DNA from: GCA-002790365 sp964486645
Lineage (GTDB): Bacteria; Bacteroidota; Ignavibacteria; Ignavibacteriales; Ignavibacteriaceae
Reading direction: 5' to 3'
NCBI GenBank assembly: GCA_964486645.1
Contig: CAZAOG010000043.1
Location: forward strand, 1-20,168
Length of the DNA: 20,168 nucleotides
The notes under the pieces were generated by a model. That model was not told the DNA's origin. It ran no database searches and was given only the letters and a program-made list of their open reading frames with translations. Positions 1 through 8,811 of the stretch are shown here, piece by piece. The position numbers and the translations under genes are program-made. Numbering within the stretch: position 1 is the stretch's first letter; each line of letters opens with the position of its first letter.

Positions 1-2662
1 TTATTGCTCCTCCGTCAGGTCCGATAATAAATAATTCCGAGAAAGCTTTTATATCAGGCTCCGCAAACTTACCGGTAGAACATCCCCAGTCACTGATGAG
101 CGAATGATTGCCGTTGATATTTTTAAGCTGCACGGGACTGCTTATACCGTTATCCCAAATCTGAACACCGCTGTGACCGATGTACGAAATAAATACTCCG
201 CCTTCTCCTATATATTTCTCAACTTGTTTATTCGTATACGGACCGAAGTTACGAATAGGATTTGTCGTTTTATAAAGATGACGAACAATACCGCCGGTAG
301 GTGCCCGGGAAACAATTGCGGTATCTACATAATCATTGGCGGATTTTAAAGTATTCAATTCAAGCGGGTTATCATTTTCGCCGCTTGAAAAAAGTAGATA
401 TTTTTTATTGAACTCACTGTAGGGTTTGTTAACGTAATCTCGGTGAACCGTAAAATACCTTTCAAATTCCTCTACTGAATTTACCGGCAGCCTGCTTATA
501 TACATTTGAGGAATAAAGGCTTCCGTGGAGTCCCAAATAGTAAACCATGTATCAGATACAGGATGACCGAAAGACGGGACATAATTGATTTGTCCGGGTG
601 CTGAAAAATATTTTGTTTTGTTACCGTAGTAGTCATAGGTTGCATCTCCGACAAGAAAAACATATTTGGGTTTTGGTGATTTCCAATTTAAAAATGCCGA
701 GTGAAGAAATTCTCTTATAGGTTCGGGCGAGAAAAATCCGTAATTGTACTGATCATAAATATCAAATACATTTATCAATTTTGTTCCGACATTATATTGT
801 GACCGTATAAAAGATAAATACTCATTTGACTTTTGAATAAACTTAGGATGAGTAATTAATATGTAATCCGCTTGATTACTATTGCTCGCAAGGTTGTTAA
901 ACTTTTTAGTGTAATAAAATTTAGGTTTTTGAATTTTATTTTCTCTAATTAAATAATAAGCATCACCTTGTTTTACAGTGTCTGCAAACACAAGGGTATT
1001 TTGATTAATAGTGTAATTTGTTATCCGCTTCAACACACTGTTAAATTTATATAATATAATATTGCCGGAACCGATATTTGTAATCTTAATAAATTTAAAA
1101 CCGGAGTCAGCCTGCGAATCGAATTTAAATTTAAGTGAATCTTTGATTGCTTTTAAATATCTGGGATATTCAACTTCGTACCAATCGTACAAAATAGAAT
1201 TTATAGTTGTATTTGTCGGAAAAGAAATGGTTTTTAAAATATTATTTCCTTCGTTCAGCAAGTTTGAATTAAAAGATGCTTTTACAACCTTTTGTCTGTA
1301 TTTGTTAAATGACGATGAATCATAAACGGAAGGATCATTGTTTATGCTTAGTCCTATTTTGTGCGCATCAAGAAAACCGTCGCTTGCAAAACTTTGAACT
1401 TTATAAAATGCTTCTGCAATTGAATTGGGATAAACATCGCTAACCGTAAAAGTTCTGTTAACAGCTCCTACTCCCTGCTGGTTCCAGACCCAGGTTTCAT
1501 TTTGTCTCCATTCGGTATCTTGTCTGTCGACGATACCGGGGATTGAATAATCCAGCCAATTATCACGTTCGTAGTGAACAACTTCATTGTAATACTTTAT
1601 TGTATCTTGCGGCAAATTTGAAAATTGCCGGAGACTATCAATTCTATTCGGGGGTAGTAAAGGGTCCCAAGTAAGCCAGTAAATAGTCGTATCGGAGTAA
1701 AGATTAAGATAGTTTTTATAATGTTCATTTTCATTCGAAGTTTCTCTGTATTTATCGCCCCAATTTCTTTTTCCGAAAAATTCGATATAATCGTTATTAT
1801 CAAAGGTACCGTCGGCTTCTCCTTTAACAAAAACGGGAATTGTTTTGCCTTTATAAAACAGATTAAATTTTCGCGGGTCTACGGATGAAGTTGAAATATT
1901 AAAATCAAGCAAATCTTGTTTTGTTATCCTGTAAACACCGTCTGCGGCAACGCCTAATTTTAAATAAGTAGTATTAAAATTTATCCAATCGTAAGTAGTG
2001 TTTTTTTCATTTTGTTCATAATATTTTCTGTCTAACTCAACCGCATATTTTTTGTTTATAACAACGTCCGAAATATGATTTTGTTTTGTAGGGTTAGGTA
2101 ATAATTTAGTGTTACCCGGATTAAGTATTTTAATTTGAATTTCGGCTTGATTTAATTCTTCGATTATATCCCTGTTATTAAATCTATATTGGTTGACGGT
2201 AATATGCACGCTGTAATAATTCCCTATCCATAAATAGCCTTTAACGCTGAACAACGGCTTAATTACGGCAGGTTTATTCGGTTTATTTCCATCGGAGTAA
2301 TTATAAATAACGGACGAGTCCGATTCCATTTTAACAGCCGGATTTATTTGAGGTATTCCTTTAATTTTATTAATTTTTTCGGGGATAATATTTACCGTAA
2401 CCTTTGAATAGGAGGGAAGTGCAATAAATAATTCTTTTGCCGGCAGACTAAAATTACCCGGTTCCGATTCATCTTGATAATTACCAAATAATATTTCCGT
2501 CCGACCGTTTATGGCTTTTTGTTTTTTGTATTTAATAGTTTTAAAGGTATAAATAAATGATATTTGTGAGGTAGTAGTTTTATAGTTATCCAGTTTATTC
2601 TGAGGTAGAATAACCGATAAAGTAAAGAATAATATTATAAGTATTAGAAATGTATTCTTCAT
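1..2662 (-). CDS. Gingipain-family (C25) cysteine peptidase, PorU-like, C-terminus cut off by window edge
   Basis: Reading down from ATG 2662 gives 887 open codons that reach base 1 without a stop, so the C-terminal part lies outside the window. Residues 1 to about 21 form a signal peptide (MKNTFLILIILFF...ILPQ). An N-terminal region resembles the PorU/gingipain pro-region, with a GVYRIT motif near residue 244. The C25 core follows: VGDATYD near 671-677, an SRLPV motif, the catalytic-type histidine in SYIGHSG (H830) and the catalytic cysteine in WGCSTG (C861). The 31-residue His-Cys distance is close to that in gingipains. PorU enzymes act in the outer membrane, removing the C-terminal signal of type IX secretion cargo and joining the cargo to a surface glycolipid. 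Whether this copy is the sortase itself or another secreted C25 peptidase cannot be settled without the C-terminus. It starts 68 nt from the divergent WecG-like gene. Confidence 0.88.
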   Translation of the reverse strand, partial: MKNTFLILIILFFTLSVILPQNKLDNYKTTTSQISFIYTFKTIKYKKQKAINGRTEILFGNYQDESEPGNFSLPAKELFIALPSYSKVTVNIIPEKINKIKGIPQINPAVKMESDSSVIYNYSDGNKPNKPAVIKPLFSVKGYLWIGNYYSVHITVNQYRFNNRDIIEELNQAEIQIKILNPGNTKLLPNPTKQNHISDVVINKKYAVELDRKYYEQNEKNTTYDWINFNTTYLKLGVAADGVYRITKQDLLDFNISTSSVDPRKFNLFYKGKTIPVFVKGEADGTFDNNDYIEFFGKRNWGDKYRETSNENEHYKNYLNLYSDTTIYWLTWDPLLPPNRIDSLRQFSNLPQDTIKYYNEVVHYERDNWLDYSIPGIVDRQDTEWRQNETWVWNQQGVGAVNRTFTVSDVYPNSIAEAFYKVQSFASDGFLDAHKIGLSINNDPSVYDSSSFNKYRQKVVKASFNSNLLNEGNNILKTISFPTNTTINSILYDWYEVEYPRYLKAIKDSLKFKFDSQADSGFKFIKITNIGSGNIILYKFNSVLKRITNYTINQNTLVFADTVKQGDAYYLIRENKIQKPKFYYTKKFNNLASNSNQADYILITHPKFIQKSNEYLSFIRSQYNVGTKLINVFDIYDQYNYGFFSPEPIREFLHSAFLNWKSPKPKYVFLVGDATYDYYGNKTKYFSAPGQINYVPSFGHPVSDTWFTIWDSTEAFIPQMYISRLPVNSVEEFERYFTVHRDYVNKPYSEFNKKYLLFSSGENDNPLELNTLKSANDYVDTAIVSRAPTGGIVRHLYKTTNPIRNFGPYTNKQVEKYIGEGGVFISYIGHSGVQIWDNGISSPVQLKNINGNHSLISDWGCSTGKFAEPDIKAFSELFIIGPDGGAI

Positions 2663-2730
2663 TTAAGATATTTTTTAATTACTTCTTTCAATATAAAATA
2701 TTATTTTTTTATTTAAGGTAAAAACAACAG
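2663..2730. promoter_or_regulatory. Divergent intergenic region between C25 peptidase and WecG-like gene
   Basis: These 68 nt separate two divergent start codons and must hold signals for both genes. The stretch is almost pure A/T with runs of T. On the plus side an AAGG (2715-2718) lies 12 nt before the ATG at 2731 and is a weak ribosome-binding candidate. I could not pick out a convincing -35/-10 pair on either strand. The promoter role is inferred from the gene arrangement only. Confidence 0.3.
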
Positions 2731-3531
2731 ATGAAAGTTATAATGAACTACAGCCTTGATAAAATAAATATTTACGGAAACACTCTAACCGAATTAAGTC
2801 ACAAATTAAAAAAAATACTCGACGAGAAAAAACCATTACAGATCGTAACATTCAATTTAGATTTTTACTTAGACACTAAAAGAAATTATGAATTTAAGAT
2901 GATTTGCGAAACATCAGAATTAATTTTACCGGATGGTGCCGGTATTACTTCTCTCCTTTATTTTAAGTACGGAAGAAGAATTGATAGAATTACGGGACAT
3001 GATTTATTTTTTTTGTTACTAACAATTGCCGATAAGAATAAATTAAAGATTGCTTTGGTAGGATCAACGGACCAAGTATTATCCAAAGTTCTGAACAAAA
3101 TTAGACAACTATTCCCTAATTGTATTATATCCGATGCTTTTGCTCCCGAATTATATTTTGAAGAAAATAAAGAAGAAAATTATAAAGTAATCAACAGAAT
3201 AAAATCATCAAACCCTGATATTTTGTTTTTAGCATTAGGTTCTCCGAGACAAGAAATATGGCTTAACAAACACAAAGATGATATAGGTGCCAAAATAAAT
3301 GTAGGCATTGGAAGCGTGTTTGATTATTTCAGCGGAAGGAAGAAAAGATGTCCAAAATTTTTACAAAACATTAAACTCGAATGGTTGTGGCGATTATTAT
3401 CGGAACCCAATAGACTATTTAACAGATATGTTATAAATGACATGCCTTTTTATATTAAAGAATTGATAATGATTTTGAGACAAAGGAAAAACAAATTAAA
3501 TGTTTTGGAACAATTTTTTATAAAATATTAA
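2731..3531 (+). CDS. WecG/TagA/CpsF family glycosyltransferase (GT26)
   Basis: The 266-residue protein has the hallmarks of the WecG/TagA/CpsF family: LPDGAG at 66-71, with D68 matching the conserved active-site aspartate; ITGHDL at 87-92; LGSPRQEIW at 169-177; GIGSVFDYFSG at 192-202; and EWLWRL followed by EP.RL.NRY at about 217-233. These enzymes transfer an N-acetylmannosamine-type sugar, usually to undecaprenyl-PP-GlcNAc, at the cytoplasmic face of the inner membrane, building linkage units of wall or envelope glycans. The usual RAP before the C-terminal block is RCP here (206-208). The gene stands alone on the plus strand, and its last 36 nt overlap the 3' end of the convergent GT4 gene. 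The donor sugar cannot be read from sequence. A second in-frame ATG lies at 2743. Confidence 0.9.
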   Translation: MKVIMNYSLDKINIYGNTLTELSHKLKKILDEKKPLQIVTFNLDFYLDTKRNYEFKMICETSELILPDGAGITSLLYFKYGRRIDRITGHDLFFLLLTIADKNKLKIALVGSTDQVLSKVLNKIRQLFPNCIISDAFAPELYFEENKEENYKVINRIKSSNPDILFLALGSPRQEIWLNKHKDDIGAKINVGIGSVFDYFSGRKKRCPKFLQNIKLEWLWRLLSEPNRLFNRYVINDMPFYIKELIMILRQRKNKLNVLEQFFIKY

Positions 3532-4569
3532 TACTTTTTCGAAAGTATAATTTTTAAGATTTGTTTTATTTACCTTACCCATCTCAAGTTTTTTTTCAAT
3601 TGTCAAAGAAATAAAACTCAAAATAGATTTTTTTATATCGTCAATTTTATTATTAAAATAGATCACTCCTTTTTCGTTTAATATTTCTTTGAAAACATGT
3701 AGGTTGGAACAAAGAATCGGTTTTTTATAATTTGAAGCTTCCAATACTACAGTTCCGAAGGCTTCATAATCACTGGCAAATATTACTGCTTCACAATTTG
3801 ATATTAATTTTATTTTTTCCTTCTCTGTTATATAACCCAGAAGATGTATATTATAATTGGCTTCGGCAATCTTTTTATGTTTCGAGCTTAGGTCCTGTTT
3901 CCTAATTGTGAGTAAAAGTTTACAGTCTTCCAATTTAAGTTTATCAAATGCTTCAATTAGTATGTCATATCTTTTATTTCTATCCGCCCTTCCCAAATAA
4001 AAGAAATAATTCTTGTTAGTCGGATCATTTACTAAATCGTTTTCATTATTACTTAAAATGTAATGTGGAATAACAGCTATTTTATTTGGATCAACTTTGA
4101 AACCACTTAGTAAAAATTTTTTTTCAACATCAGTAAAACAAATAATCCTATCAACTTTGTTTAAAAGATTTTTAGCCAGAATTTTTTTATGAAGAGTTTT
4201 AAGAATACTGAATTTTTCTGTATGAAAATAAAAATGAGGGGTTAAAATTATTTTGGCTTTTTTATTTTTAGAGATATAATTTATTGCATAGTCGCTAAAA
4301 TATCTGCCGAACTGATTTACACTCAATATATCATAATCATCATTTAAATAATGTTTTATTTGCGGAGTGATGTTATACGGTGTGTATTGTTTTAAAAAGG
4401 TAGCTTGCTCGCCTGTATAATTATTATCTCTTTTTTCCGTTGTAAAATCTGTGGACAGTATTTTGTAGCCAATTCCCAATTGTTGATAAATTTTAAATCT
4501 GTCGGCTACAAATTTTTCCAATCCTCCAACCGAAGGATAAAACGAACGTGTTAATTCGAGAATTTTCAT
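3496..4569 (-). CDS. GT4 family glycosyltransferase
   Basis: This 357-residue protein has a GT-B fold pattern. The N-terminal domain begins KILELTRSFYPSVGG, with the glycine pair that contacts acceptor or donor in GT4 enzymes (residues 15-16). The C-terminal donor-binding domain begins near 190 with YLGR...KR (R194, K199). It ends with the GT4 EX7E motif, E269-AFGTVVL-E277. It is a retaining enzyme that adds a sugar from a nucleotide donor; donor and acceptor are unknown. It is the last gene of the minus-strand glycan operon, its start codon only 3 nt past the stop of the GT9 gene, which suggests translational coupling. Its 3' end overlaps the convergent WecG-like gene by 36 nt, leaving no room for a separate terminator. 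Confidence 0.9.
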   Translation of the reverse strand: MKILELTRSFYPSVGGLEKFVADRFKIYQQLGIGYKILSTDFTTEKRDNNYTGEQATFLKQYTPYNITPQIKHYLNDDYDILSVNQFGRYFSDYAINYISKNKKAKIILTPHFYFHTEKFSILKTLHKKILAKNLLNKVDRIICFTDVEKKFLLSGFKVDPNKIAVIPHYILSNNENDLVNDPTNKNYFFYLGRADRNKRYDILIEAFDKLKLEDCKLLLTIRKQDLSSKHKKIAEANYNIHLLGYITEKEKIKLISNCEAVIFASDYEAFGTVVLEASNYKKPILCSNLHVFKEILNEKGVIYFNNKIDDIKKSILSFISLTIEKKLEMGKVNKTNLKNYTFEKVLIFYKKLFQNI

Positions 4570-4572
4570 AAG

Positions 4573-5664
4573 TTAATTCATTAATAATTCATTTACATTT
4601 TCCATTACTTCATCAACGGAAACATCGGTTAAGCAATACGGTTTTTTGTGGATGCAGCGCCACTCACAGCCGAAACAATCCATTTTATGGTATAAATATT
4701 TTATTTTGTCGGATTCTTTATAGGGGAAAAATTTGCCATAATTTCCACCACCAATTATTGCTATTAAAGGAATTCCAACTTTAAGCGCAATATGAGTTAA
4801 TCCGGAATCCAATCCTAAAAATAACTTTGTGTTTTTAATAACGTTTGGGATATCATTTAGATTTAGTTCACCGGCTTTTACAATAATATTATTATTTTCA
4901 TTTTTGAAATTGTATAATCTCATTCTTTGTTCAAAAGATCCTAATAATATTATTCTATATTTTTGGGATAAAATAGTGATCAATTTGTCAAATTTTTGTA
5001 TTTCCCAATCTCTATTATTCTTTGATGAAAAGGGTGCAATCGCAATATCATAATCATTGTTATTTTCAATTAAAGGGAACACTTTATCATCATTAAATAA
5101 AGGTACATACTTTTTATTGATGGTCTTAATTACTTCAATATTTTTATCGTATTCATTAAAATAATTTTTAGTAATTATTTTCGAGTATTTTTTATCTAAT
5201 TTTTTACCAAAGAATTTTGTCAAGTATTCCCAGTTTGAATTTAGGCAATAAATTTCTTCTGCTCCCGATAAAAGAGCCATTTGATCATTCAAAATTCCTC
5301 TTGCTGTTGTTAAATTATAACATTTTCTAAATCCAATATGCCTCAAGTTCATTAAAAATTTATACTTATATAATAAAGAAAATTTATATTTGATATAATT
5401 ATATCCTAATATCTCTACTTTTCCATTGTAGCTTTTAAATAATTGTAAATATTTATTTTTTACAACAAAAACGATTCTCTCATTCCCCTCAAAAACCTGA
5501 TCATTTTCTAAAATTATAGAAGAAACTATTAAGTCACCGATTTGACCGGTATTGATAAATAGAATGTTATTTGATTTAACAGGAGGTGGATTGAGTAATA
5601 AACGTAGAATTATTAATATAAAAAAATCGATTAATGACTTTATGTATATAAAAAACATTTTCAC
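4573..5664 (-). CDS. GT9 (heptosyltransferase-family) glycosyltransferase
   Basis: The 363-residue protein matches the ADP-heptose:LPS heptosyltransferase family. It has GQIGDL at 40-45, a middle APFSSKNNRDW segment near 210-220 that stands where the family has its conserved tryptophan, and LGLDSGLTH at 283-291 for donor binding. A four-cysteine cluster follows at C330, C333, C337 and C344, as many GT9 proteins have near the C-terminus. An extra N-terminal hydrophobic stretch (residues 3-24) precedes the usual family start and may anchor or dock the enzyme at the inner membrane. The usual role is adding a heptose or related sugar to an LPS core or glycan at the cytoplasmic face; the actual substrate is unknown. 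Base composition is strikingly A/T-rich. It is followed 3 nt later by the GT4 gene. Confidence 0.88.
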   Translation of the reverse strand: MKMFFIYIKSLIDFFILIILRLLLNPPPVKSNNILFINTGQIGDLIVSSIILENDQVFEGNERIVFVVKNKYLQLFKSYNGKVEILGYNYIKYKFSLLYKYKFLMNLRHIGFRKCYNLTTARGILNDQMALLSGAEEIYCLNSNWEYLTKFFGKKLDKKYSKIITKNYFNEYDKNIEVIKTINKKYVPLFNDDKVFPLIENNNDYDIAIAPFSSKNNRDWEIQKFDKLITILSQKYRIILLGSFEQRMRLYNFKNENNNIIVKAGELNLNDIPNVIKNTKLFLGLDSGLTHIALKVGIPLIAIIGGGNYGKFFPYKESDKIKYLYHKMDCFGCEWRCIHKKPYCLTDVSVDEVMENVNELLMN

Positions 5665-5721
5665 AATTTTTCAAAAATACTTTTGGTTTTGCATTTAGCT
5701 TAAATCATTGTTAGTAAAATT

Positions 5722-5746
5722 AGATTTTTTTAGTCAACAAAAATCT
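5722..5746 (-). terminator. AT-only hairpin in the gap between GT2 and GT9 genes
   Basis: AGATTTTT (5722-5729) and AAAAATCT (5739-5746) form a perfect 8-bp inverted repeat around a 9-nt loop, 47 nt past the stop of the upstream GT2 gene in minus-strand order. A short run of four T's follows in that direction. With a single G-C pair at the second position and one at the seventh, the stem is weak. It could be a partial terminator, an mRNA end-protecting structure or chance in A/T-rich DNA. The minus strand of the loop also reads TTGACT, which resembles a -35 element for a possible internal promoter of the GT9-GT4 pair. Confidence 0.25.
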
Positions 5747-5792
5747 TTCATAATAAATACTAACATTCTATTTTAAAACGAATTTCAAATCA

Positions 5793-6773
5793 CTAAATTG
5801 ATTCAAATATTTTATCTAAATAGGTTTTTGTTTTAAGAAAAATACTTGAGTGAAATAAATTGTATTTCCTAAAAATTTTAAGTGGAAATCCAAAAAAAAT
5901 TAAAATAATAAAATATCGCATATTATTTCTATCGAATTTACCATATAACATTGAAATAAAATTATATAATAATGAATAAAGTAAATAATCCGTATAATAG
6001 AATATCAAACTTTTAAAAAAATAATAATCTTTTAAAATTATCATATTTCTGTTGTGTAAAAGATAATTTAGCTGAAGATTTGCAAGTAAAGTTCTTCCAT
6101 GTTTAGTTGGATTTGCCGTTATTTGTGATTTATGAATTCTGTAGTAATACAGATATTCCGGTACATTACCAAATTTGACATTAGTTAGTAACGCTCTATA
6201 ATAAAATTCACTGTCGGCAATTGGGAAATAATTACTATCCCAAAATTTTAATTTTATTAATGTATCACGTTTAATTAGGACTGTAGAATTATGCATAGCG
6301 GAAGCATTATAGAAAAATTCTCTTTTTATTTCTTCATCTTTTTCACCTTTACTTTGTAAATCAATAATACAACCATTAATATTAATTATTGAAACAAATG
6401 ACCCACAGATATCAACTTTATTTTTTATAATATATTCTATTTGTTTCTCAAATCTTTCAATATGTGAAATATCATCCTGATCATGAATAAAAACATACTC
6501 TCCTTTTGCCTCTTTAAAACCTCTGTTATATGCTTGAACTTGTCCGCAATTTTCTTCAATAATTAACCGGATTCTATGATCATTATACGATTTAATTATT
6601 TCAATTGATGAGTCGGTTGAACAATTTTCAATAATTAAAAATTCAAAATTTGTGTAAGTTTGATTGAGCACACTTTCTATTGCTTCACGTAAAAATCTTT
6701 CGCCGTTATGTACAGGCATAATGACAGATACAAGTGAATTGAAAAAATTATTTTTCTTTTTGGTACTTTCCAT
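5793..6773 (-). CDS. GT2 family glycosyltransferase
   Basis: This 326-residue protein opens with the GT-A signature VSVIMPVHNGERFL (15-28) and EAIESVLNQTY (30-40). The metal-binding DxD-type motif HDQDD lies at 97-101, and a YYRIHKSQIT segment near 220 is typical of GT2 enzymes of surface polysaccharide loci. The C-terminal third (about 250-305) is rich in Tyr, Phe and Leu and may associate with the membrane. It would transfer one sugar to a growing lipid-linked glycan at the cytoplasmic face. Its start codon lies inside the end of the preceding GlfT-like gene (26-nt overlap), so the two are probably translationally coupled. A 128-nt gap separates it from the next gene, GT9. Sugar specificity cannot be predicted. 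Confidence 0.9.
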   Translation of the reverse strand: MESTKKKNNFFNSLVSVIMPVHNGERFLREAIESVLNQTYTNFEFLIIENCSTDSSIEIIKSYNDHRIRLIIEENCGQVQAYNRGFKEAKGEYVFIHDQDDISHIERFEKQIEYIIKNKVDICGSFVSIININGCIIDLQSKGEKDEEIKREFFYNASAMHNSTVLIKRDTLIKLKFWDSNYFPIADSEFYYRALLTNVKFGNVPEYLYYYRIHKSQITANPTKHGRTLLANLQLNYLLHNRNMIILKDYYFFKSLIFYYTDYLLYSLLYNFISMLYGKFDRNNMRYFIILIFFGFPLKIFRKYNLFHSSIFLKTKTYLDKIFESI

Positions 6774-7710
6774 ACAAATGTTGTTTTATTTCAATTAAAT
6801 TAACATCCAATTTATTATTCATCGCATCAAGAAAAGCTTTAAATAATAAACTTAATCTTTTTATTTTATAATCATCATATAACAATATTCTTCTACTTTC
6901 CCTCTGCAAATCATTAATTATTGAACATAGAACAAGTCTCTTTGATTTTAGATACCTATTCAATAACCAAAAATGATTTCGAAAAGTAAAATAGTTTATA
7001 CAATAATTTTCATATTTATATCGATAAGATGTTTTCCACAAGAATTTCCTTTTAATCAAATGTTTACTACTAACTTCTTTATGAATTATTATTTGTTTGG
7101 GAACAAGTAAGATATTCCCAAATTCTTTTAATCTTAAAGAATACTCTACATCATCATGATGAATAAAAAAATATTTATTAGGAAGACCTATCTTTCTAAC
7201 TGCTTTTCTATTAATTAATATTCCAACGAAAGAAGCAAAATCAATTTTTAACACTTCTTTGTTTAACATATAGTTTTCGATGGAGGTTTGTAGAACAAAT
7301 GATTTTACTTCTTGCAAATTAACGTTTCCTCGATGGAGAACAAGTCTAGCACCTTCAGTATTATATACATCTGGACAAACAGCAGAAATATCATCTTTAG
7401 CATATTTAATTATACCTTCTAGTGTATTAATATTAGGTTCCGCATCGTCATCCATACACCAAATCCAATCATGTCCTTTCGTATAAGCTGTTTGAATACC
7501 TGTGTATTGCCCCCCTGCGCTACCGGAATTTACTTGTGAGATAACAGTTAAATCATCTTGGGATTCCAACCATTCTAGATTTCCTTTTGTATTAGAATTA
7601 TTAATTACTATTATTTCATCCAATTTTCGTGTTTGATTTCTTAAGGATTCAACACATTCCTTTAATAATTCGAACCTATTGTATGTTACGATTACCGCTG
7701 CAATTTTCAT
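6748..7710 (-). CDS. GlfT-like GT2 glycosyltransferase, probable galactofuranosyltransferase
   Basis: The 320-residue protein has a GT2 start (IAAVIVTYNRFELL, 3-16) and SAGGQYTGI near 64-72. Its metal site IWCMDDDAEP has the triple aspartate D87-D89. The later motif FFIHHDDVEYSLRLKEFG (181-198) ends its block with P204 and H210. The pair MDDD plus (W/H)DD.(D/E)Y.LR....G......P.....H is the pattern of mycobacterial GlfT galactofuranosyltransferases and of some rhamnosyltransferases, where the second DD holds the catalytic base. The gene lies 6 nt downstream of the UDP-galactopyranose mutase gene, which makes the donor, so galactofuranose transfer is the best reading. That specificity is inference; a rhamnosyl or other GT2 role remains possible. 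It overlaps the next GT2 gene by 26 nt. Confidence 0.88.
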   Translation of the reverse strand: MKIAAVIVTYNRFELLKECVESLRNQTRKLDEIIVINNSNTKGNLEWLESQDDLTVISQVNSGSAGGQYTGIQTAYTKGHDWIWCMDDDAEPNINTLEGIIKYAKDDISAVCPDVYNTEGARLVLHRGNVNLQEVKSFVLQTSIENYMLNKEVLKIDFASFVGILINRKAVRKIGLPNKYFFIHHDDVEYSLRLKEFGNILLVPKQIIIHKEVSSKHLIKRKFLWKTSYRYKYENYCINYFTFRNHFWLLNRYLKSKRLVLCSIINDLQRESRRILLYDDYKIKRLSLLFKAFLDAMNNKLDVNLIEIKQHLYGKYQKEK

Positions 7711-7716
7711 TTTTCT

Positions 7717-8811
7717 TTATTTTAATTTCTCAAATATCTTCAATGTATTCAATACAACTTGATCCATATTATAATATTTATATTCGGCTAATCTGCCTAA
7801 AAATAAAACATTTTTTATTTTATCCGCTTCTTTTTTATATAACAAATATTTTTCAGCATTAAAGCTGTTAGGTACGGGGTAAAAAGGTTCTCCTTTTACT
7901 TGAGGATATTCAAAACTAACGGAAGTTGTTTTAAGTTTTTGACCTGATAAATATTTATGTTCTACAACCCTTGTATATTCAACGGAATCATCCGGGTAAT
8001 TTACTTGTCCGACTTTTTGATGATATTCTTTTTCAAAATTCTTCCATTCAAATCTTATGGAGCGGTAAGGCAGTTTGCCGAATTTGTAATCAAAAAAATA
8101 ATCAATCGGACCGGTGTAAATTATTTTATCAAATTTAATATCTTTTATTACTGTTTTGTAGTCCGTATTTAAAAGAATATTTATGTTCTTGTGCTTCAAC
8201 ATACGCTCGAACATTTTAGTGTAACCGTCTTTCGGCATAAACTGAAATTTATCCGTAAAATATCTGTCATCTGTATTTGTACGTACCGGAATTCTGCCGC
8301 ATACCGAAGAAGAAAGTTCTTTCGGTTCGAAATTCCATTGCTTTATAGTAAAATTTTTGAAAAACTTTTCAAATATATCAACACCGACTTTGTTTACTAT
8401 TACATCTTCAGAATTTTTAATCGGATGTCTTTTCTCTTTTACTCGATTGTAAAAATTTTCAACTTCTTTATCTATTTTAAAATTCTTTTTGTATAGTTTA
8501 TTAACGGTTGTTCTGTTTATCGGTATGGGATATAATCGTCCATTAAGATCAGCCAGAACCTTATGTTCGTATTTTCTCCACTCCGTAAATTTAGAAAGGT
8601 AATCGAGTATTATTTTGTTGTTTGTATGAAATACATGAGGACCGTATTTGTGCACTAATATTCCGTGTTCATCGTATTCGTCATAAGCATTACCGCCTAT
8701 GTGATTACGTTTGTCAACAATCAAAACTTTTTTGTCAAGCTGCGAAGACAGGCGTTCCGCCATCACAGCACCGGCAAAACCGGCTCCGACAATTAAAAAA
8801 TCATACTTCAT
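7717..8811 (-). CDS. glf: UDP-galactopyranose mutase
   Basis: The 364-residue protein is a clear Glf. It has the FAD-binding Rossmann motif VGAGFAG at 8-14, an acidic strand end IVDKRNHIGGN at 31-41, and KYGPHVFHT at 55-63 with H59 near the flavin. The substrate region carries TIKQW (W159) and GRIPVR (172-177). SFEYP follows at 299-303, and the C-terminal flavin motif FLGRLAEYKYYNMDQV at 337-352 includes R340. Length matches bacterial enzymes. It interconverts UDP-galactopyranose and UDP-galactofuranose in the cytoplasm using reduced FAD, providing the donor for galactofuranose-containing glycans. Its start overlaps the end of the upstream AAA ATPase gene by 11 nt, and the GlfT-like gene follows after 6 nt. 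Confidence 0.97.
   Translation of the reverse strand: MKYDFLIVGAGFAGAVMAERLSSQLDKKVLIVDKRNHIGGNAYDEYDEHGILVHKYGPHVFHTNNKIILDYLSKFTEWRKYEHKVLADLNGRLYPIPINRTTVNKLYKKNFKIDKEVENFYNRVKEKRHPIKNSEDVIVNKVGVDIFEKFFKNFTIKQWNFEPKELSSSVCGRIPVRTNTDDRYFTDKFQFMPKDGYTKMFERMLKHKNINILLNTDYKTVIKDIKFDKIIYTGPIDYFFDYKFGKLPYRSIRFEWKNFEKEYHQKVGQVNYPDDSVEYTRVVEHKYLSGQKLKTTSVSFEYPQVKGEPFYPVPNSFNAEKYLLYKKEADKIKNVLFLGRLAEYKYYNMDQVVLNTLKIFEKLK

Noticed and set aside
104..1325. Plus-strand open frames (for example 104-349 and 1062-1325) opposite the C25 peptidase
   Set aside because: They lie inside the long minus-strand coding frame with clear catalytic motifs; the translations show no recognisable domain and no ribosome-binding site.
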